The position numbers and the translations under genes are program-made. From assembly GCA_003584005.1 (NCBI GenBank), contig QXHL01000001.1, forward strand, positions 81,911 to 145,910: a stretch of 64,000 bases of DNA, given 5' to 3'. The notes under the pieces were generated by a model that worked only from the letters and a program-made list of their open reading frames with translations, was not told the origin of the DNA and made no database searches. This document shows, in pieces, positions 9,801 to 18,637 of the stretch (its first letter is position 1; each line of letters starts with the position of its first letter). This DNA is from Alicyclobacillaceae bacterium I2511. Its GTDB lineage: Bacteria > Bacillota > Bacilli > Alicyclobacillales > Alicyclobacillaceae.

Positions 9801-11246
9801 AATCTCAATCAACGTATCTTCGCGTGCATTTAAGCCCGTGGTTTCGGTATCAAACACAACATAATCCGTTTCTTCAAGCAGTCGGTCCTGCATGTGGTAA
9901 ACAATCGGAGCCCCATCATCGACGACATAGGCCTCCACTCCTAGTAGCACCTTTACTCCATGCTTGCGTCCTACCTCGTAAGCCTCTGGAAAGGCCTGCA
10001 CACCCCCGTGATCGGTTACAGCAATAGCTGAATGGCCCCACTTTGCCGCCTGTCGCACGTAATCCCCTACCGGAGTCACCCCATCTAGTGCGGACATTGT
10101 GGTATGCAGGTGCAATTCTACTCGTTTAAATTCTGCTTCATCCTGACGCAGGTAGGGAGTACCCGGCTGCATATCTTGGACCATAAACACGAGTTCACGG
10201 TTGTAAGCATCAAACTGAACTTGACCTTGTAAACGCACGTAAACGCCGTTTTGTAAGGACTCAATCGCTTGCTTCTGACGGTCGTCACGAATGAACAACT
10301 TTGCCGTAATGGAGTCCCTGTCATCTGTAACATTAAACTGTACCATCACCCTACCTGTGGGCAGAACACGGGTGTCAAACTGAAAAACCCGTCCCTCAAT
10401 CACAGCGTTGCGCATTTCATCCACAATATCATGCACACATATGGGGGAATTACCAATCGCTCGACCCAAAACCAAGGGCTGCACAGGTCCTTCCTCAAAG
10501 CGATCTCGGCGATACCTGCGATTAGGCCGCACCTCGGTAGTCAGTGAACCTGTCTCGACACTAGGATTACTTGCGGCAACCGCCTGTGCCTTGCACACTA
10601 GTTCGGCCACAATTTGTCTTTCTTCTTGTTGCAAGTGTGCTCTTAGGGACTCTACTTGTTCTTCAGCCACTTCCACCTGTAGCTGGCAAGCCAGTTTCAG
10701 TCCCGCGAGCTGTGCCGCCATTGCCACCAACCAGGCATCAAATCCTTTTTTTTGCAACCTCCCTTGTTCCAATTCATTGCCTACAGATAGGCTCAATAAA
10801 TATTCGGATTCACGATTAAGAGAATGGGCCTCTAAGGGTAACTCAGACAACCCTGTTGTTGTATTATCTTTCAGAAGTTGGGGGGATTCATGGGACACCT
10901 GCCAGTGTGCGTGCGAAATCACCTGCCCAGACATCGCCTCCTGGGTACCGTACAACTCCAACAGGGCCCCCACAATCATTTTCACTTGTGATTCATCTCG
11001 CACCATTGGCTGCGTTTTTATTTGCATGGATGCGGCATCGACAAACTTCTCTCGAAGCATGTCTACAGCTGCCTGACGACTTGCAAGCAAGGCAGGGAGA
11101 GAACTGACATCAGTAAGTATGAGCGGGGCAAATTCAATCTCTAGTCTTGCGCTGCGCCGATGAACCACTACTTTTTGAATGAAATCCCGCACGTGCAACG
11201 TGCTATCCCCCGGTTCAAAGCTGAACTGTTCTTCAAGCGAATTCAT
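6816..11246 (-). CDS. polC: DNA polymerase III PolC-type alpha subunit (with 3'-5' exonuclease)
   Basis: Main replicative DNA polymerase of low-GC Gram-positives (1476 aa). Seen in order: N-terminal region, OB domain (about 280-360), PHP domain beginning VELHLHTTMSALDG near 380, a DnaQ-type proofreading exonuclease inserted in the PHP (YVVFDTETTGLN near 460), the rest of PHP, and the C-family polymerase core with a zinc-binding CPEC...CPRC segment, GSRGSVGSS and PDIDLNFSGEYQ. ATG at 11246 has GGAGAAG 5 nt before; a GTG five codons upstream is less likely. proS, usually just upstream, is absent. It converges with typA. Confidence 0.98.
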   Translation of the reverse strand: MNSLEEQFSFEPGDSTLHVRDFIQKVVVHRRSARLEIEFAPLILTDVSSLPALLASRQAAVDMLREKFVDAASMQIKTQPMVRDESQVKMIVGALLELYGTQEAMSGQVISHAHWQVSHESPQLLKDNTTTGLSELPLEAHSLNRESEYLLSLSVGNELEQGRLQKKGFDAWLVAMAAQLAGLKLACQLQVEVAEEQVESLRAHLQQEERQIVAELVCKAQAVAASNPSVETGSLTTEVRPNRRYRRDRFEEGPVQPLVLGRAIGNSPICVHDIVDEMRNAVIEGRVFQFDTRVLPTGRVMVQFNVTDDRDSITAKLFIRDDRQKQAIESLQNGVYVRLQGQVQFDAYNRELVFMVQDMQPGTPYLRQDEAEFKRVELHLHTTMSALDGVTPVGDYVRQAAKWGHSAIAVTDHGGVQAFPEAYEVGRKHGVKVLLGVEAYVVDDGAPIVYHMQDRLLEETDYVVFDTETTGLNAREDTLIEIAAVRVEHGQITATFSTLIDPQRSISAKITELTGISQSMVEGQPKLAEALDKFRSFATDAVWVAHNAEFDVGFLNQCAVRLNWPNWESPVVDTLALARLLYPGEKNYRLKTLSQKFQVQLVHHHRALADAEATAKVFIHMLTHLKQREINSLLSLSALSGEVDTSRIRPFHATVMVRSQSGLRNLYELVSLAQTHYLYRTPRVPRSVLVRLRDGLLIGSGCQHGEVFQSFLRGKSIDEIEQMCQFYDFLELQPLDHYDNLIQDNTVASRESIVKIHRQIVDLGKRLAIPVVASGDVHYLNPQDGIYREIFLQSQHNGGSSWQPSMHLRTTDEMLTEFQHLGEDAKAVVVTHTAMIADGIEVVKPIPDELFTPVIEGAEIEMEAMAYAKARELYGNPLPEIVEKRLRKELDSITSHGFSVIYLIAHKLVVKSLSDGYLVGSRGSVGSSLVATMTDITEVNPLAPHYRCPECKYTEFIEDGSVGSGYDLVHKECPRCNTELVRDGQNIPFETFMGFHGDKVPDIDLNFSGEYQPRAHRYTEELFGKDHVFRAGTISGVAEKTAYGYVKKFSEERGLTLRNAEIDRLVLGCTGVKRTTGQHPGGQVVVPGHKSVYDFTPVQYPADDKSTGTLTTHFDYHSGLEKCLLKLDILGHDDPTAIRMLQDLTEVDPKTIPLDDPAVLGLFAGTDSLGVNSADIRSSTGTYGIPEFGTKFVRQMLEDTHPTTFSELVRISGLSHGTDVWLNNAQELIRNKVASLSEVICARDDIMIYLIYKGLEPSRAFKIMESIRKGKGVSDVDAQYMQSFGVPAWYVESGKKIKYMFPKAHASAYVLMAMRIAWFKVYYPLPFYATYFTVRADDFDIEAMVQGKEAIVHKIEEIEEKGNTASAKEKGLQTVLELALETVVRGYRFLPLDLYRSDATRFLIEKNQAALLPPFAAVPGIGETAAHSLQRSRDEGPFLSVEDLQSRSKVSRAVVDVLEGLGCLAGLPESNQLSLF

Positions 11247-11320
11247 GTGGCTTCTCCACACCCCGTCTGTTCCTTGACCAATTCGAAAAACATTGGATCA
11301 AACATTAATACCTCATTCCC

Positions 11321-12592
11321 TTAAAATAGCCGTAAAACATCTCGGTATGTAATGACCACACCAAACAGCATTAAGAGCGCAAAACCAATAATGTGGACAA
11401 AGCCCTCCTTACGAGGGTCCAGAGCCCTACCCCGCACTAATTCCACAAGCATGAAAAACAAACGTCCCCCATCCAAAGCAGGGATAGGCAATAGATTCAT
11501 CAGTCCAAGGTTCAAACTGAGCAATCCGCCAATCATCAAAACATTCCAAAATCCAGTTTGTGCCTCTTCTCCAATCACATAAGCAATCCCCACAGGACCA
11601 GATAAGTCTTTAAATTGATGGTGTGCAAGGACCTGATGATATAAAACAGACAAAGTCTGCGCTGAGGCCTGATAAACTGTGCTAAATCCACTAGCCGCAC
11701 TTACAACTGGATTGTGGGTGAGCGTTGCCGCAACGCCCAGTTCCGGCGTATGTCCCTGAACTAGAGCAGGTGTCACTCGGACAGTCCGAGTCTGACCGTT
11801 TCGAACCACTTGAATAGACAAAGGGCGCAATGGTGTTACGAAATCTCCACGGATGTTTTGCACCAAATCCACCCATGTGGACACTGGTCGACCATCCACT
11901 GCAACCACACGGTCCCCTGGCATTAACCCGGCCTGCGCTGCCGGTGAGCCAGCAATTATGGAACCCAGAACCGGCTGGTTGACAGGGATTCCATTATGCA
12001 AAAAGACCAACGAAAAGAGCACCCCTGCCAAGAGAAAATTCATCCCAGGACCAGCCAATATGATGGCCGCGCGCTTCCACCATGGTTTTGCAATCATTTG
12101 TTCCGAAGGTTCCACCAGGGGCAAAGAGTTTTTGCGATTGGTCATCAACCTTGCATGGGGCCGCACTCGGTAAGTGTGCACGCCCACTGCAGAATCTAAA
12201 GTCATCTCCATCCGTCGGCTCAAATCCAAATCACGGAGTGTGTAGACTTCGCCTTCAGGCAAGTCTGACGGTTCTCCAATAACGGCAATCCGATTGTCCT
12301 CATCCCATTTTACAGCAACTTGTTCACCCACCCGAAAAAAGGTTTCTTGTGCTACCTCTCCAGACAGTTGAACAAAACCACCAAATAAATACGGGCGAAT
12401 GGAGTACTCTGTCCCTCCCTTCACCCACTTCACCAATTTGGGCCCAAATCCCACGGCAAACACTGGCACCGTGACGCCTGACCACTTAGCAACAATAAAG
12501 TGACCAAACTCATGGATTACAATAATCCCCAGAAATACTGTTACAATGGCAATCGCCCACTTCAAGACGACCCACAGTGAGAGTAGCACCAA
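11321..12592 (-). CDS. rseP: RIP site-2 zinc metalloprotease RseP/RasP
   Basis: Intramembrane protease that clips anti-sigma factors, FtsL and signal-peptide remnants in the plasma membrane. 423 aa. HEFGH at residues 27-31 in the first membrane helix is the zinc site; NLLPIPALDGGRL near 375 is the second motif. Between them lie a periplasm-side insertion (about 65-165), a GPGMNFLL helix and a PDZ domain (about 220-280, SPAAQAGLMPGDRVVAVDGRPV). The start is TTG 12592 or GTG 12589, both just after GGGCGGGTGA, which contains the dxr stop, so the genes are coupled. Confidence 0.96.
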   Translation of the reverse strand: MVLLSLWVVLKWAIAIVTVFLGIIVIHEFGHFIVAKWSGVTVPVFAVGFGPKLVKWVKGGTEYSIRPYLFGGFVQLSGEVAQETFFRVGEQVAVKWDEDNRIAVIGEPSDLPEGEVYTLRDLDLSRRMEMTLDSAVGVHTYRVRPHARLMTNRKNSLPLVEPSEQMIAKPWWKRAAIILAGPGMNFLLAGVLFSLVFLHNGIPVNQPVLGSIIAGSPAAQAGLMPGDRVVAVDGRPVSTWVDLVQNIRGDFVTPLRPLSIQVVRNGQTRTVRVTPALVQGHTPELGVAATLTHNPVVSAASGFSTVYQASAQTLSVLYHQVLAHHQFKDLSGPVGIAYVIGEEAQTGFWNVLMIGGLLSLNLGLMNLLPIPALDGGRLFFMLVELVRGRALDPRKEGFVHIIGFALLMLFGVVITYRDVLRLF

Positions 12593-12595
12593 GGT

Positions 12596-13771
12596 TCACC
12601 CGCCCTTCTTTAGCAAGTCTTGTGCAACTCGACGTGCCCAACGGTCCGCCTCCAGAACATCTTCCATGGTGGCCATGGACCCAGGTATTCTGTGTTGCAA
12701 AACTTCTTCCACCAGTCTGGCCACTTGTAAAAAAGAAATTCTACCGTCTAAAAATCCATTTACAGCGACCTCATTGGCTGCGTTCAGGACACAGGGTGCA
12801 AGCCCTCCCACTTTTCCCGCCTCATAAGCCAACCGCAGGCTGGGAAAACGCTGAAAGTCAGGCGATTCAAAGGTGAGTTGTCCCAGTTGTGCTAAATCAA
12901 GGCGAGGCCAATTGCTTTGTTCACGATTGGGGTATGTCAAGGCATACTGAATTGGAATGCGCATATCGGCACTGGCCAACTGTGCTAAGACAGAACCGTC
13001 GTGATAGGCCACCAGAGAATGCACAGCGCTTTGCGGATGCACCAGTACCTCTATCTTATCATATGGGACACCAAACAAATGATGCGCTTCAATTACTTCA
13101 AGTCCTTTATTCATCAGAGTGGCAGAATCCACCGTAATTTTCTTCCCCATGGTCCAATTTGGGTGACGCAAAGCCTGCTCTGGTGTGACCGTAGCCTGCT
13201 CGCTCAAACTCCACTCGCGAAAAGGCCCCCCAGAAGCTGTCAAGATTAAGCGTTCCACCGGTTCCATAGGATTCGTGTGGCCCATTTGTAAACACTGAAA
13301 CAAGGCGGAGTGTTCACTATCTACTGGAATCAGCGTACTGCCTGAAGTACGTGCCGTAGTCATCACAAGTTCACCCGCTGCAACCAGGGTTTCTTTATTT
13401 GCTAGTGCAACAATTGCACCCCGTTGCAAAGCCATCCACGTGGGCAATAGTCCACGGGCACCAACAATCGCAGAAACCACTACTTGAGACGGAATGCTGG
13501 CCGCCTGCAACAACCCTTCCTCGCCAATTCCTATTTCAGGGTGCCACCCGGAGGGCAAAATACGTTCCAGCAACTGTTCTTTCCCCTCACGAGTAGCCAC
13601 GGACACGTACTGTGGCCGAAATCTCAGTACCTGTTCCGCTAATTTCGTCACATTCGTCCCAGCAGCCAGTACGCTAATGTGAAAAGGCTCCTCAATCAGC
13701 GCACTGAGCACCTCTAGTGTCAAAGTGCCAATGACTCCTGTGGAGCCGAGAATGGTGATTGATTTTGTCAC
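12596..13771 (-). CDS. dxr: 1-deoxy-D-xylulose-5-phosphate reductoisomerase
   Basis: Converts DXP to MEP with NADPH, the second step of the MEP isoprenoid pathway. 391 aa. N-terminal Rossmann motif GSTGVIG (residues 9-15), then NKETLV, the substrate/metal region PVDSEHSALFQCL and SGGPFREW, and the HPNWTMGKKITVDSATLMNKGLE block. GTG start at 13771 with GGTGGGA upstream. It lies between cdsA and rseP, in the normal order, so undecaprenol and phospholipid precursor genes are clustered. Confidence 0.97.
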   Translation of the reverse strand: MTKSITILGSTGVIGTLTLEVLSALIEEPFHISVLAAGTNVTKLAEQVLRFRPQYVSVATREGKEQLLERILPSGWHPEIGIGEEGLLQAASIPSQVVVSAIVGARGLLPTWMALQRGAIVALANKETLVAAGELVMTTARTSGSTLIPVDSEHSALFQCLQMGHTNPMEPVERLILTASGGPFREWSLSEQATVTPEQALRHPNWTMGKKITVDSATLMNKGLEVIEAHHLFGVPYDKIEVLVHPQSAVHSLVAYHDGSVLAQLASADMRIPIQYALTYPNREQSNWPRLDLAQLGQLTFESPDFQRFPSLRLAYEAGKVGGLAPCVLNAANEVAVNGFLDGRISFLQVARLVEEVLQHRIPGSMATMEDVLEADRWARRVAQDLLKKGG

Positions 13772-13824
13772 TTCATTCCCACCTCGCCATGAAAAACCAT
13801 TTTGAGTTATTCAGAGATTCCTTC

Positions 13825-14607
13825 CTAAGGGTGCAAGGACTCAATCAAATATAAGGCAAAAGGCGCTGCAAAAAGCAAGCTATCCACACGATCGAGTATA
13901 CCCCCATGGCCGGGTAACAGTTTTCCCGAGTCCTTCGTTCCAGTGGCACGCTTGTACGCAGACTCCACCAAATCTCCCACTTGACCTGCGAATGAGGTCA
14001 TCAATCCTAACCACAACAATTGTGGCCAATGACCGAAATGTTCGAGCAATAACCCCCCTATGACAAGTGTCACAGCAGTACCGCCAATCAATCCTATCAG
14101 TGCCCCGCTGATTGTTTTATTTGGACTGATGGTCGGCCACAGTTTAGGTCCGTGCAGCCATCTCCCCCCAAAATAGGCTGCCGTGTCCGTTGCCCAAATG
14201 GTCAACACATATACCACCAGCCATGTCCACCCATCCCCAACTTGGCGAAGATTGCTTAAGCTAACCGCTCCCACACCCAAATAGAGGGTTCCTACTAAAA
14301 TAGCCCCTGTCTCTCGAAAAGACACATGGTTTCGTACCAACACGGGAATGACCAGAGCACTAACTGCAATGACATACACCCCAATAGGGGATGCCCATCC
14401 CGTCCTCCACAACATCACTGTTACGATGGCGTAGGCCCACCAGGCCAAAAAACTGAACCAGCGAAATCCGGACATGGTTACGAACTCAGAAACGCCCACT
14501 AAAGAACCGAGGTAAACGAATATTTTCCATGAAAGGGGTCCGAGTGCGGCCATTCCGGCAATCACCGCGATCCCAATGAAAGCCGTGAGAACTCGCTGTT
14601 TAAGCAT
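13825..14607 (-). CDS. cdsA: phosphatidate cytidylyltransferase (CDP-diglyceride synthase)
   Basis: Makes CDP-diacylglycerol from phosphatidate and CTP in the membrane. 260 aa with seven or eight hydrophobic segments. The C-terminal family signature is intact: DTAAYFGGRWLHGPKLWPTISPNKTISGAL, and later SAYKRATGTKDSGKLLPGHGGILDRVDSL, which carries the metal-binding acidic residues. ATG 14607 has GTAGGTGG upstream. It begins 8 nt after uppS ends. Confidence 0.96.
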   Translation of the reverse strand: MLKQRVLTAFIGIAVIAGMAALGPLSWKIFVYLGSLVGVSEFVTMSGFRWFSFLAWWAYAIVTVMLWRTGWASPIGVYVIAVSALVIPVLVRNHVSFRETGAILVGTLYLGVGAVSLSNLRQVGDGWTWLVVYVLTIWATDTAAYFGGRWLHGPKLWPTISPNKTISGALIGLIGGTAVTLVIGGLLLEHFGHWPQLLWLGLMTSFAGQVGDLVESAYKRATGTKDSGKLLPGHGGILDRVDSLLFAAPFALYLIESLHP

Positions 14608-14614
14608 CTGCCAC

Positions 14615-15436
14615 CTACTTCAGGCCGCCAAATCGCCGTTTTCGACGTTGGTAGTCACGAATTGCCTCATGCAAAGTTGTGCGCGTAAAATCCGGCCATA
14701 ATACTTCCGTAAACCACAACTCGGAATAGACAGACTGCCAAATTAAAAAATTGCTTAACCGTCGTTCACCACTGGTTCGAATGACAAGATCTGGGTCAGG
14801 CACAGGAAAGGTTGATAACAAACGTCCAAAGTTCTCTTCTGATAGGTCTTCCCAAGTCGCCAAACCAGCTTTCACCTGGTCTGCATAGTGATGGATAGCA
14901 TGAATCACCTCAGCACGTCCACCATAATTCAAAGCAAACGTTACCACCATGCCTGTATTTCCCTCGGTAAGTCGTTGGGTATTCACCACAGTCTCACGAG
15001 TATAAGTAGGCAATTGTGTCACGTCACCAACAAAGCGGACTTGCACGCCCCGCTTCAATAATTCATTAATCTCGGTTCGAAAGAATTCTTCTGGTAAGCG
15101 CATTAGGTAATCCACTTCATCTTGGGGACGTTTCCAGTTTTCTGTTGAGAACGCATACAGTGTCAGATATTGTACACCCAATTCATCACAGGCGCGAATA
15201 GCTTCCCGGACCTTGTTCATGCCTGCACGATGTCCGGCAATCCGAGGCAACCCACGCCGTGTCGCCCAGCGTCCGTTTCCGTCCATAATGATGGCAATGT
15301 GGTTAGGGATGTTCTCTTTCAAGTCGCTGTCCCCAGCGGATACCCTTTTGCCGCGGCCAAACCACCCTATCAAAGGCCCCAACCCCTTCCGTTTGCCACT
15401 TATCCACTGTTCCAGGGCCCACCTCCGCTGAAGCAA
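14615..15436 (-). CDS. uppS: undecaprenyl diphosphate synthase
   Basis: Cis-prenyltransferase that builds the C55 carrier lipid for peptidoglycan. Conserved blocks: HIAIIMDGNGRWATRRG (catalytic Asp), GHRAGMNKVREA, LTLYAFSTENWKRP, and near the C terminus RTSGERRLSNFLIWQSVYSEL. The TTG start at 15436 gives 273 aa and a tail of about 45 residues before the catalytic block. This is longer than usual, so a start further in is possible, but no better ribosome site was found. Confidence 0.95.
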   Translation of the reverse strand: MLQRRWALEQWISGKRKGLGPLIGWFGRGKRVSAGDSDLKENIPNHIAIIMDGNGRWATRRGLPRIAGHRAGMNKVREAIRACDELGVQYLTLYAFSTENWKRPQDEVDYLMRLPEEFFRTEINELLKRGVQVRFVGDVTQLPTYTRETVVNTQRLTEGNTGMVVTFALNYGGRAEVIHAIHHYADQVKAGLATWEDLSEENFGRLLSTFPVPDPDLVIRTSGERRLSNFLIWQSVYSELWFTEVLWPDFTRTTLHEAIRDYQRRKRRFGGLK

Positions 15437-15450
15437 CCTTCAGAGCAGTA

Positions 15451-16007
15451 TCACACCTCCAATATTTCCGTTTCCTTGGCTTCCGTTACTTTGTCAATTT
15501 CGGCAACAAACCTGTCTGTCAACGACTGGATTTTTTCTGCACTACGGCGCAATTCGTCCTCAGAAAGTGCCCCTGATTTTTCCTGTTTTTTAAGTGAATC
15601 GTTGGCATCCCTACGAATATTGCGAACAGCGATGCGGCTTTCTTCAGACATTTTATGCACTACTTTTACTAACTCTTGCCGACGCTGTTCTGTCAGGGCA
15701 GGGACAGCCAAACGAATCACAATGCCATCATTATTTGGATTAATTCCCAAGTCAGACTTCTGAATGGATCGTTCAATCTCATGTAACATCGATTTATCCC
15801 ACGGTGTGATAACTAACGTACGCGGTTCCGGTGTAGTGACAGTGGCCACTTGAGTTATAGGCATTTGAGAACCGTAATACTCTACCGTAACTTTGTCGAG
15901 CATACTCACGGACGCTCGGCCTGCGCGCACGGTAGTCAAATCTTTTTGATATACCTGTAATGCTTTTTCCATGCGTTGTTCCGCATCGTGCACAATTTCC
16001 TGACTCA

Positions 16008-16008
<1 letters not shown>
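15451..16008 (-). CDS. frr: ribosome recycling factor
   Basis: Splits post-termination ribosomes together with EF-G. 185 aa, exactly the usual size, with KALQVYQKDLTTVRAGRASVSMLDKVTVEYYG at the N-terminal hairpin and RRQELVKVVHKMSEESRIAVRNIRRD in the long helix. The GTG start at 16008 shares one base with the pyrH stop; GGGAGG lies 9 nt before, inside pyrH. Translationally coupled to pyrH. Confidence 0.97.
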
Positions 16009-16766
<758 letters not shown>

Positions 16767-16842
16767 TTACCTCCTTGTGAGTAAAGATCTTTAAATAACC
16801 TTTATGAAAAAGAAAATAAAACAAAGAGAGAGTACCCAAATT

Positions 16843-16879
16843 TAGAAAATGGGAACACCTAAGGTGTTCCCATTTTCTA
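16843..16879 (-). terminator. terminator-like hairpin between tsf and pyrH
   Basis: 16843-16860 and 16862-16879 form an 18-bp inverted repeat. Read on the minus strand, a GC-containing stem GGGAACACC/GGTGTTCCC with a 3-nt loop is followed by ATTTTCTAAATTT. It lies 5 nt beyond the tsf stop. It probably reduces readthrough from tsf into pyrH. Confidence 0.7.
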
Positions 16880-16883
16880 ATCC

Positions 16884-17534
16884 TTATCCGCGCGCAATAG
16901 AGAAAACCTCATCGGCAAAATTAGAATTCGACTTTTCAATTCCCTCACCTACGACAAACCGAGCAAAACGTCGTATGGAGAGATTTTCGCCAATCTGAGC
17001 GATTTTTTCTTTAAGTAACTGTTCAATCGTCATGTCTGGATTTTTCACAAATGGCTGTTCCAGCAGACAGACCTCTTTAAAAAACTTATCGACTCGACCC
17101 TCTACTATCTGATCGACAATCTTTTCCGGTTTCCCCTCATTCAACGTTTGAACCCTCAAAATTTCTCGTTCATGTGCAATGATTTCGGCTGCCACATCTT
17201 CACGCCGCACATACTGGGGTGCAGCTGCAGCAATGTGCATAGCGACATCATGAACGAAACTCCGAAAATCCGCGTTCTTCGCGACAAAGTCGGTCTCAGA
17301 GTTGATTTCTAAAAGCACACCAATGCGACCCCCACCGTGAATGTAGGCCTCCACAATCCCTTCTGCCGCCACACGGCTTGCCTTCTTCGCAGCAGAAGAC
17401 AGTCCCTTCTCACGCAAAAGTTCGACGGCTCTTTGCAAATCTCCTTGAGCCTCCGTCAATGCCCGTTTGCAATCCATCATACCAGCGTTCGTCTGTTCTC
17501 TCAGTTGTTTGACCATGGCTGCCGTAATTTCCAT
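16884..17534 (-). CDS. tsf: elongation factor Ts (short form)
   Basis: Nucleotide exchange factor for EF-Tu. The UBA-like N-terminal domain ([38 protein letters not shown]) and [11 protein letters not shown] near residue 80 are intact. It has 216 aa, against about 290 in B. subtilis, so it is the short type that lacks much of the second core subdomain. The end [16 protein letters not shown] looks natural, not truncated. ATG 17534 has AAGGAGG 8 nt upstream; the ATG six codons earlier precedes this site and was rejected. Confidence 0.96.
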   Translation of the reverse strand: MEITAAMVKQLREQTNAGMMDCKRALTEAQGDLQRAVELLREKGLSSAAKKASRVAAEGIVEAYIHGGGRIGVLLEINSETDFVAKNADFRSFVHDVAMHIAAAAPQYVRREDVAAEIIAHEREILRVQTLNEGKPEKIVDQIVEGRVDKFFKEVCLLEQPFVKNPDMTIEQLLKEKIAQIGENLSIRRFARFVVGEGIEKSNSNFADEVFSIARG

Positions 17535-17567
17535 CCAAAAATCCTCCTTCAATCAGTTGTTCCATAG

Positions 17568-17623
17568 ATTATACTGCGTTCCCACACATCCATCTTATAC
17601 TGCACATATTTCCACACATCCAC
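17568..17623 (-). repeat. duplicated promoter-like element upstream of tsf
   Basis: Two imperfect copies of about 27-30 bp, running on the minus strand as GGATGTGTGG...GCAGTATAA, end in TATAAT (17568-17573) and TATAAG (17594-17599). Both hexamers resemble -10 boxes, but neither has a good -35. Tandem weak promoters for tsf, or a duplicated regulatory element, are possible. Confidence 0.45.
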
Positions 17624-17638
17624 CATTGCTACTGGCAC

Positions 17639-17671
17639 AAAAAGGGTGACGAGTCTACGCGCCCGCCACCC
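17639..17671 (-). terminator. rho-independent terminator after rpsB
   Basis: On the minus strand a 10-bp GC-rich stem with two G-T pairs (17662-17671 with 17644-17653, loop 8 nt) is followed at once by five T residues (17639-17643). It lies 23 nt after the rpsB stop and separates rpsB from tsf, which then needs its own promoter. Confidence 0.75.
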
Positions 17672-17693
17672 GTGTCACACGAAGCGCAACTAT

Positions 17694-18416
17694 TCAGGCT
17701 GTGGTCGTAGGCTCTTCCACTTCTGCCGGCTCCTGTGACTGTATCCCTTCCACGACTGCATCTGCCATTTTCATCGTCAATAGCTTGACCGCTCGAATCG
17801 CATCGTCATTGCCGGGAATAATATAGTCAATTTCGTCCGGATCGCAATTGGTATCGACAATAGCCACAATAGGAATTCCCAACTTACGTCCCTCAGCTAC
17901 CGCAATTCGTTCCTTGCGGGGATCAATGATAAACATGGCGCTAGGAAGACTTTTCATTCCTTTGATACCGCCCAAGTATTTTTCCAACTTTTCCTTTTCC
18001 TTGCGCAATAAAATAACTTCTTTCTTAGGTAACACTTGAAATGTTCCATCTTGCTCCATCCGTTCTAAGTCCATCAAGCGAGCAATTCGTTTTTGAATGG
18101 TTGGAAGATTTGTCAAAGTTCCTCCCAACCAGCGTTGATTCACATAATACATGCCACAGCGCCCAGCCTCTTCTTTGACAGCCTCTTGGGCTTGCTTTTT
18201 CGTGCCAACAAAAAGAACGGTTTGTCCGGCCGCTGCCAAATCACGGACAAAATTATAAGCCTCTTCAACCTTGCGCACGGTCTTTTGGAGATCAATAATG
18301 TAAATACCATTGCGTTCCGTGAAAATGTAGCGTGCCATTTTAGGGTTCCAGCGCCGAGTTTGATGGCCGAAGTGAACGCCAGATTCTAAAAGCTGTTTCA
18401 TTGAAATAATAGCCAT
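17694..18416 (-). CDS. rpsB: 30S ribosomal protein S2
   Basis: Essential small-subunit protein, 240 aa. [58 protein letters not shown], the FIIDPRKE block and [23 protein letters not shown] are all typical. ATG at 18416 has AGGAGG 7 nt before; the open frame extends 13 codons upstream but without another ribosome site. A separate promoter and a leader of about 150 nt precede it, so it is not simply the tail of the flagellar operon. Confidence 0.98.
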   Translation of the reverse strand: MAIISMKQLLESGVHFGHQTRRWNPKMARYIFTERNGIYIIDLQKTVRKVEEAYNFVRDLAAAGQTVLFVGTKKQAQEAVKEEAGRCGMYYVNQRWLGGTLTNLPTIQKRIARLMDLERMEQDGTFQVLPKKEVILLRKEKEKLEKYLGGIKGMKSLPSAMFIIDPRKERIAVAEGRKLGIPIVAIVDTNCDPDEIDYIIPGNDDAIRAVKLLTMKMADAVVEGIQSQEPAEVEEPTTTA

Positions 18417-18600
18417 TTGTGTTCCTCCTATTTGGGTTATTTCCGCCGCAACCATCGTTCGGCTTTGTGCTCACTGGATTCTCCATCCTACAGAGAAACC
18501 CTGCAAGACCCCACAAAACCGTCTGGTTGCGTGAGTGCTCCGCCTGCCGCGGGCCGTTACACCGCATTCAAATATACCACACTATATGTTTTGAAGGCAA
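18417..18600 (-). promoter_or_regulatory. rpsB promoter and candidate structured leader
   Basis: Minus-strand TTGCCT (18595-18600) and TATATT (18571-18576) are 18 bp apart, placing the start near 18564. The resulting leader of about 147 nt contains a long-range complement, CGCAACC (18447-18453) with GGTTGCG (18525-18531), and a competing one, CTCAC (18470-18474) with GTGAG (18531-18535). This is the layout expected for an autoregulatory r-protein leader that switches between structures; S2 binding is inference only. Confidence 0.5.
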
Positions 18601-18637
18601 CAAAGCTGTGTCTGGCCGCGTTCACTTAATGTGAAAA

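Noticed and set aside
15170..15763. 197-codon plus-strand ORF across uppS and frr
   Set aside because: Antisense to two well-conserved genes; no ribosome site.
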